Below, piece after piece: positions 57,138-64,000 of a stretch of 64,000 nt of DNA. The translations under genes and the position numbers were made by a program. Position 1 is the first letter of the stretch. Every line of letters begins with the position of its first letter. Source of the stretch: Ulva prolifera (taxonomy: Eukaryota > Chlorophyta > Ulvophyceae > Ulvales > Ulvaceae); the NCBI GenBank assembly GCA_023078555.1, contig CM041204.1, forward strand, positions 4,308,430 through 4,372,429, written 5' to 3'. The notes under the pieces were generated by a model. The model had not been told where the DNA came from and ran no database searches. It saw only the letters and a list, made by a program, of their open reading frames with translations.

Positions 57138-59900
57138 TCACAAGCGGCTCCTCTGCACGCCGAGGGTGGCGTCGAGCACAGCACGCACAGCACGCTTGTC
57201 CACCTTCCCCATCGCCGTGCGCGGCAGCGGCCGCGACGATACCGCCGCCGCCCTCGGGACCTTGAACCCCGCGAGCCCCACAGCACGCAGCGCGACCTGC
57301 AGTGCCTGGAGTTCATGTGCGCGCAGCGGCACAGCCCCCCTGGCCGCGGCGTCGCCACCGGCGCCGACCTGAAAGTCGGCCGGCCGGCCGCACAGCAGCG
57401 CGGCGACGGTTTCGCCGAGGCGCGCGTGCGGCATGCCAACAACGGCGGCCTCCGTCACCCCGACGACGCGCGCGAGCTCACGCTCCACCTCGGCCGCGTG
57501 AACGTTCTCGCCGCCGGACTTGATCATGTCCTTGAGGCGGCCGCAGAGGTGGAGGCGGCCGCGGTCGTCGAGCCAGCCGAGGTCGCCGGTACGCAGCCAG
57601 CCCGGGGGGTCGTGGAGCGCGGTGGCGGTCGCGCGCGTGTCGCGCCAGTAGCCACGCGTAACCTGTGGCCCAAACACGATCACCTCGCCGACGGCGTGAG
57701 GCTCGACGCTGCCCTGCACCAGCACACCCCGGCAGCTGTTGAGCTCGCGCGCATGCATGCGTGTCCACAGCGACGTTGCTATGCAAGTTGATGCGCGAGG
57801 CGGTGATGCAAGGAGTCGGCCTGCGCGCACTGCTCCAGACCCGCATCGATCGCATTGATGGCAGCTGAATACAAGAGAACCGCACCGGACATGGCCGGGC
57901 TGCGAGAATGCCACTCAGCTGCTGAACCGGCAGTAGTGAGGCAATGTAGAAAGAGGGGGGGGGATCTGGCCATTGGACCGTCGTGCTCCGGCAGCGCATG
58001 TAATTCTTCATATGGTTCTGGTACAGCAGGCAGATGCCACGCGCTCCGCCAGATCCCACGTGCCAAGACTGCCAATCGACTGACACAGCCGTTGCAGCAC
58101 ATTTCCCGGACATCCCGGACATCAGAGTTGTCAACGTCCCGATGGTTAGGATTGTGTTATCGTGCATGCATGCATTCATGCATGCCATACGGTTGCGGCC
58201 GCTGCAGGACTGGCAGCGCACCTCCGGTGGACCGCTCCTAGCCACATCGCCGCCACCGCCGTCCCCCCCTGCCATCCGAAGCAGCCGGATCCTCACTCCC
58301 GGTGCTGGGAACCCGACACAGTGCGACGCCCCTGCGCCTGGCGGGGGGGCCTCCATGCGCCCGCCTCCGCCGCCACTCCACTGACTGCCCACGCTGTGTG
58401 CTGTGCTGCCACGCTCCGCCATGCTGGGTGCTGTGGGGCGGAGCTGCGCAGGGGAGACGAGGGTGTCAAAGGTGATGGATGACGCGGCCTCCGTCATGCC
58501 GTATGCGCTCTGTATGCATGCGTTCGGCAGGAGGTCGGCGATGCGGGTGATGGTGGCGGGTTGGACGGCGCCGGCCCCGACGAGCAGCCGCCGGACGGAA
58601 GGGCAGCGCGGCGTGCCGGGCAGGGTGCAGAGGTCTTGGAGCATCGCAGGGACCGCGATGAGGGCAGTGATGCTGTGCCGCTGCAGCGTGTCCACGACTG
58701 CGCTGGGGGAGTACTTCGGCAGGAAGGCGTGGCTGCCGCCGGCCATGAGCACGGCGAGTGCGGACGAGATGCCACCTGTACGCCACGTCAGCGTGCCCTG
58801 TCAGCATCAGCAGCATGGAAGAAGATGAGTATGGAGTGGTGGCCGTGGGTGGATGTGAGAGGTCCGATGCTGCGGCGGCGCTACTGATGTCGTTCCGGTA
58901 ACACCACTGTCATGAGGGATCGTGCGTCCTGGAGGAGAGCATGTGGCATGCAATTTTCACACCCAGGTGAGTGGGCATCTGGTCACTTGAGCAGGTGCCG
59001 GGTACGTCTGGCGCAGCGTGTTCGGGTCCGTTGCAGGCGCGGCTGTGTGGACAGTGTATGGGGCCCTCCAGTGCATGCATGCTGCCATCTCTCTATGTAT
59101 TCAGAGTGGCCATCATGGAGCGCACCGATGTGGAAGAGTGGGGCAACGTGGAGGTACACGTCTTCCCTGCAGTATCCGACAACTGCAAGCTTCACGAGGC
59201 TCTGAAACACAAGAGCTGCATGTGATACCATGACGCCTTTAGCTGCAGCGGTGGTGCCGGACGTGAAGCAGATCAGAGCTGTTCCGCACTCAGGTTGCTG
59301 CAGTCGGAGAGGGGCTCCCCGGTGCTTGGCAATCAGCTGGCTCGTGGGTGATGTCAGCGCATGTTGCGGAATCTCTCTGAGGCTGGCATAGTGCAGTGCC
59401 TGGCCTGCCATAATTGGGATGATTCGGATGTCTGGATTAGCTTTGAGGGTGGAAAGCGCTATTGCCTCCAGCCCCGGCTCCAACAGCAGGATAGTGGGTG
59501 TGGTGAGTTGTACAGCGTGTTGGACATCGCGATCAGACCAACGTGTATTGAGTGGACAACAGATGCAGCCTGCCGCTAGAATCGACAATATCACTTCGAA
59601 TGTAGCGTCTGTGTTCGTCCCTGCACGCTAGACTGGATCAATTGACGTGGCAGCACCGCAAGCAGCAGTTCGTCTATTCATGTTGCGCCGGGAAGCATCA
59701 ATCCAAGCAGCAACTACAGCATTATATTTACCTGCAACAGCGACTACTTTGCCGACCGACGCAATGGCATTGATGCCGCGGGCTAGCGATGCGACACGCG
59801 AGCATACACTGGCCTTCGAAACGCGCTTGCTATTGCCGATGAACGCGGGCTCTGGTGAACAGGCCCACGAGTCAAGCACAGATATACTGTGAGTGGGCAT
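57138..59900 (-). CDS. Acyl-activating enzyme, AAE14/MenE type (o-succinylbenzoyl-CoA ligase)
   Basis: Four exons (59900-59732, 59620-59126, 58775-58222, 57713-57138) join in phases 1, 1, 0 to 597 residues. Motifs of the AMP-forming ligase family are in order: ATFEVILSILAAGCICCPLN, TRWSDRD, the phosphate loop CFTSGTTAAAKGVMVSHAAL, VAPLFHIG, QSAYGMTEAASSITFDTL, GWLRTGDLGWLDDRGRLHLC, GRLKDMIKSGGENV and TAMGKVDKRAV with the catalytic lysine. YGMTEA-x-SS-x-TF and N-T-D-x-x-x-E-x-I-L are close to plant AAE14, which activates o-succinylbenzoate for phylloquinone. The C-terminus QRSRL is a PTS1 signal; plant AAE14 also ends in a PTS1-like tripeptide and is dual-targeted. The phosphate loop has AAA where G-x-P is usual. 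Downstream 56813-57137 is 3' untranslated or spacer. Other acyl-CoA synthetases remain possible. Confidence 0.88.
57955..57963 (-). repeat. Poly-C tract (C9 on coding strand), AAE14 intron 3
   Basis: Nine G on the plus strand inside the intron 57714-58221 of a minus-strand gene, so C on the coding strand. Confidence 0.8.
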
Positions 59901-60961
59901 CGTCTAAGGACCGCAAGCATGCGGTGGGATACCCGTGAACGATCACAGCTGATTTGCCATGAAGGAGCTCAACTCGGTCGTTCCGCCACGGCGGCAGGAG
60001 TCTCGTCAGTTCTGTCTCAGGCTGTGCTGATGTTGAGTTGTAGCGTCCAGTCGTGTGCAGAGCAACGCAGATCGTCGTAGATCGTGCAGAGCACCAATTC
60101 CCGTTGATCTGACGCGATTGCGCGCGGGAAGCCTGTCTGGGAATCAGCATATGCATATGCCGTGGCAACTTTGCTCCAGAGCTCGTGACCTGGAAGAGCA
60201 ACTTTACCGCTAGGTATAGGTCAGGGATGTCCGCGATTCCGAAGCTTGGCTTGTTTGTTCGAGGATGACAGCACTACGCTGTGGGTACCCATTGCACTCG
60301 CCAGGCACCTCCCGCCTCCTACTCGTTCTACGCTTACACTGCTTGCCTTGAGAATGCTTCGGCAAGGGTGCATGTGTCATCACACATTGAGCCCCAGTCG
60401 CGGGAATCACCTTGTGACTCAGGGAGTCAGACAACATCACATGCCTTTGCCAGAAAGACTTAACCAATCAAGTGACACTTTTGCCACACACACCCAAGAG
60501 CACCAGACGCTCCTGGGTGGCGTCCATGTGTTCCAGACAAGAATTTCGGTGCAAAACCACTTCTTCTCGGAATATCTACCGACGCGAACAGCAGTGCCAC
60601 CATGGACAAGGACACATAAACACAATGCATGCCCACTGCCAAGGTCCAGTATATGTTCACGTAGTTCACGCAAACCCTCTCCGATAGATGTACACGCAAC
60701 TCCGAGCCCACAACACACCCGTGGGTGTGCAGCCCAGGGCCAGCCTGGTGTGCATGCAAACAAGCTATAGACATCACTACATCTTCCATAATTTCAAATC
60801 CAGGTCGCAGCAGTGCAAGCCGCGTCTACCCTCATCATCGCGGCCGCCGCGACCCCATCCCAGCCTGTGACGGGCCTTTCCAACAGAGCCGAGCATTCCC
60901 ACGGCCGCCCAGACGCACCTCACGCGGCGCTCACTCCCCAGCAGCAGCGTAACCAAGCCCC
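59901..60961. other. Upstream region of AAE14
   Basis: This holds the AAE14 promoter and, if the locus to the right is real, its 3' untranslated region. No gene is recognised. Confidence 0.45.
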
Positions 60962-63343
60962 TCACATCGGCCACGGGCACTGCGTCACATCGACGTGCAA
61001 CACCACGGTCACCGCGCGGCCGCCGTGCTTCTCCCCCGGCGGCCGCCGAAGCTGCACCTGCAGCCGCCGCTGCGCTATGCGGTTGCCGCGCGGCATCACC
61101 CCCCATAGCCGCGCAAGCGGCACGTCCAGCACCGGCTGCGGCGGCAGGCTCTCCGCGACGCCGCCGCCGTCCCCCCCCGCGGAGCTCTCGGGCACTCCGG
61201 CCGCGGTGAAGCGCGCGTTGTACAGGCCGCGCAGGGTGGAGGTGCTGCCGGAGGGCAGCACGATGCGGAGGGTTCGCGCGTCGGCGGCGGAGACGCGCTC
61301 CACTGTCAGCCGCCCCTCCGCGCGGTCTGCGTCGCTTGCCCAGTCCACGGTGCCTTGCCGCGAAACGCGCCGCATCGGGCCCACAATCGGCCTCTGCCTG
61401 CACGTCGGTCATGCATGGACGGTCGGGGGGGCTTTTGTGGGTGGCATGCACGGCGAGCGCGGTGTGGGTGTGGCTGGAGGTGCGACTGGGTGCGGGTGCC
61501 ACGGTCAATCGGCAATCAATCCGCATCGACCGGACGTCATGTGCAGAAACGCCGTTGATACGTACCCAGACCACGATTCATATGCATGGCCGCAGAGACA
61601 CTGTTGCTCGTGCTGCCGTGACAGTATACAGACACCCGGCGCGAAATCAACCCACGCATGCATGAGCCGGCGTGCCGCATGGGGTCAGGAGGGGGTCCCG
61701 CACATGGCCAGCGGCGCGGGGTCCTCGAGCTGGAGTGTGGCGTGGGCGTGCGTGGTGGCGAGGCCGCAGGTGAGGCGCTCAAACACGGAGGGCTGCGGCA
61801 GGTGGCGCGCGGCCGCGGCGGTGACGGAGATGTTGCGGAAGTCCGTGTATCCGAGGGGGGACCGCTCGTTGACGCTGCGGAGCAGCGGCCACAGGGGCGC
61901 CGGGGCTCCCTGCACAGCGGCGGCGCTGACCACATGGCACTTCCGAATCAAACAAATATATGGACATCTTGTTATGTAGACAGACGAAAAACTGATATTT
62001 CTTGTGATGCCAAGCCATTCAGGATGGCAGGCACAACAACGCAACAGGCGACGGGACGCTGCTGCGCAGGTGTAGTCGCGCGTGATGGCACAGGGCACCT
62101 GGATACGGTCGCCTCAAGCACACGCAGCAGGCACTGCCTCTCTGGCTCCGCCCTTGTCCCACACAGCACTGCTGGTCGAAGCATGCGTGCGTGCTGGCGC
62201 AGCTGCGGAGGGGGTCGGCGGAGCACCTTGGGCGGCTGCTGGCAGATGCGCTCAGCAAAGGAGACTCCGGTGAGGGGGGGTGAGAAGGAGAGCATGCCAT
62301 GCATGTGCCACCATGCATCGCTCCGTGCGAGGGCAGCCAGCACGACCGTGCCGCCCTTGTGGCCCTGGCTCTGTGCTTGTATCATCTTGACGGGTACGCG
62401 CATCTCGCCGACGAAGTCTCTGCGGGTGTATCCCGTCTTTTCCCGGACAGCAGAGTGCAGGTGGACCACCAGAGTTCTGAGAACCTGGACTGAGGAGACT
62501 GAGAGGGAGAACACGACGGCGGCTGTGCTAGTGGGGATATCGGCAAAGTCCACGGTCCAGCACACGCGGACACTTGGCCCCAGGTCTGGGCGGGCGGATG
62601 GAGAGTTATCTATGGCTAGGTGGAAGCCAGGAGCTCGTTCTCCGATGGACTGAAAGCCATGGTAAGGAAAGATGAGGTTGTCAGCTTCATCTCTGCCTAT
62701 TTTGAAAGTGTTGAGGTTGACTTCGAACTCAAGGTCGTGGATGTGGACGTTCTGCTGCGGATGGATGCTGAGCTCTATCTGGCAGCTCGGGAAGGCGGGA
62801 TTGATAACTAATGGGCAAGTCTGCAGCAGATCCGCCGGCTCGGAGCCAACATGACGTATGGGATAGGGACTCTTCGTTGCCTCAGGCAGCTCTGCGGCTG
62901 TGCGGGTAGCACCTGCGCATACACCGTGCCGTGTAGTGCGGGGTCGAGGGCTCAGCTCATCCTGCTGATCGCAAAGGTCAGCACCAGGCGCAGAGTCGGA
63001 GTGAACGACAACAAGCTGTGGGATCAAGACGAACCTGACATTCCGGCAGGCTGTGATCAGGCCGGGATGGACCGCTGGCGCTTTCGAGTGTCACCAGTGG
63101 CAGGTGATACGATTTCGCCGGAAAAGCTCCAAGCTCACGTATACATGCGCACAATATGCTAGTGCCTCTACTACGTAGCGCAGGCGCGATGTGGCGCAAT
63201 CTGACAGTTGCTGTGAACACTCTATGTTGTTTCGATGCTGTATCGCTGCGGAACACGTCACGCATGGCCTTGCGCCAAAGCGGCAACTGTTTTTCGATTG
63301 TATACACGCAATGTGCATCGCAGGTTGGGCACACTTGCCTCAC
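60962..63343 (-). CDS. Unidentified multi-exon locus
   Basis: Several minus-strand segments look coding and share strand and spacing. They are: KQLPLWRKAMRDVFRSDTAS (about 63240-63290); TCPLVINPAFPSCQIELSIH, then PQQNVHIHDLEFEVNLNTF after a CTGCAG acceptor (about 62690-62820); SVRVCWTVDFADIPTSTAAV and VLRTLVVHLHSAVREKTGY (about 62420-62570); PLWPLLRSVNERSPLGYTDF and LPQPSVFERLTCGLATTHAH (about 61700-61910); and a terminal frame with TVERVSAADARTLRIVLPSG, LDVPLARLWGVMPRGNRIAQ and RAVTVVLHVDVTQCPWPM ending at 60962. The beta-strand-like alternation suggests a C2-like or immunoglobulin-like fold, but I recognise no family. Exact exon borders were not resolved, and more than one gene is possible. 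Confidence 0.35.
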
Positions 63344-63922
63344 GTTGCGACATCAGTTGCGTTTACCGCACCGCGTTGCTGTGTTGTGCTGAGAAGATGC
63401 CACATTCCGCGAGGGCTGCGCCATGATGGCAAGCTCGCACAAACGCCCCGGTAGACATGTATAGCTCACCGGTGGCCACTGATAACAACCCCATACAGGC
63501 ATCACGACGTATTGCATCACGACAACTTGACACAAACACCGATTTCAGCTTATTCTGGAGAGTGGGTCCAGGTGCCGGGGCGATATCTGAACCAGCTCTG
63601 GATCGCTTGGTTCCATGATCGCAGATGATGTGCACATTCGTGCTGCAGGTGACCTGCATCAGCGTGCTCTTTGCAAATGCATCGGATGCACTTCAAAGTA
63701 GATGTAGCTGTGGATATGGCCCTGTAAGCGTTCCCGCAGCAGGACTGCAGACTGCAGTAGTACAGAGGCATAGCTGTGACGGAGTAGTAATAGTGACTCA
63801 AGCTGTAGCCGAGTCTTCGGGAAGCAATGGAAGGGGCCACACGACAATGTAGCACACGCAATCATGCAACACGAGTGCTTGTTGGTGTGCTCTCGTGGAA
63901 GGTAACACCTTTGTGCAATGTG
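63344..63922. other. Right-end intergenic sequence
   Basis: No coding region is supported. It ends at the partial SINE copy. Confidence 0.4.
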
Positions 63923-63990
63923 TCAATGTCCAATATGATACGGCTCAGTAAATTCATACTTACTTTACTTTACTATGTATACTGCTGCCA
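63923..63990 (+). mobile_element. 3' end of a third SINE-family copy
   Basis: TCAATGTCCAATATGATACG, then GCTCAGT, is the plus-strand counterpart of the 3' end of the two other copies, with few mismatches. It runs into AATTCATACTTACTTTACTT, resembling the tail of copy 2. The tRNA-like head is missing, so this copy is 5'-truncated or belongs to a partner element sharing the 3' end. Confidence 0.65.
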
Positions 63991-64000
63991 ACTTGCAGCC

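Overview
This is a nuclear genomic window from a photosynthetic eukaryote, most likely a green alga (a chlorophyte, possibly trebouxiophyte-like; the species cannot be named from the sequence). Nearly every recognisable gene is broken by spliceosomal introns of about 100 to 630 bases with TGCAG-type acceptors. The gene set combines plastid functions (a CURT1-type thylakoid protein, a plastid-type ABC1 kinase, an AAE14/MenE-type ligase of phylloquinone synthesis), peroxisomal functions (two enzymes ending in SKL or SRL) and a bZIP factor with a TGA/DOG1-like C-terminal region, a plant-lineage architecture. I reconstructed exon chains by hand, requiring GT/GC...AG borders, continuous reading phase and family similarity. 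Eleven chains close in phase at every internal junction: ACAD11-like (partial at the window edge), eEF2, RlmN/Cfr-like, CURT1, PTH2, IWS1, TAF7, YL1/SWC2, CNX2, ATP sulfurylase and AAE14. For PTH2 the true N-terminus is still open. Four further genes are only partly resolved: FRA10AC1, RPC9-like, the bZIP factor and the ABC1 kinase.

Layout. 1-12 kb: 3' part of an ACAD11-like acyl-CoA dehydrogenase (+), a FRA10AC1-like gene (-), eEF2 (-), a gene-poor stretch, and a small Rpb4/RPC9-family RNA polymerase subunit (-). 12-26 kb: a gene-poor 4 kb, the bZIP gene (+) and the ABC1 kinase (+). 26-36 kb: a tRNA-derived SINE, an RlmN/Cfr-like radical SAM enzyme (+), CURT1 (-) and peptidyl-tRNA hydrolase 2 (-). 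38-46 kb: three Pol II and chromatin genes, IWS1 (-), TAF7 (+, head to head with IWS1) and YL1/SWC2 (-). 46-55 kb: the molybdenum-cofactor enzyme CNX2/MoaA (-), a possible transposase relic, and plastid ATP sulfurylase (+). 56-64 kb: a second SINE copy, AAE14 (-), an unidentified multi-exon locus (-), and the 3' end of a third SINE copy at the window edge.

Functional links are loose, as expected in a nuclear genome with independently transcribed genes. The exception in layout is the IWS1/TAF7 pair, which shares a 558-base divergent intergenic region.

I did not find a new multi-gene system. The least expected signals are: long poly-C tracts that sit on the coding strand of introns in every firm case; two GC-AG introns sharing a GCACG donor; a tRNA-derived SINE family with a conserved 3' end; an ABC1 kinase with KIAQ in place of the KxGQ motif; a YL1 homologue with an RG-rich tail in place of a visible YL1_C domain; and the unidentified locus at 61-63 kb.
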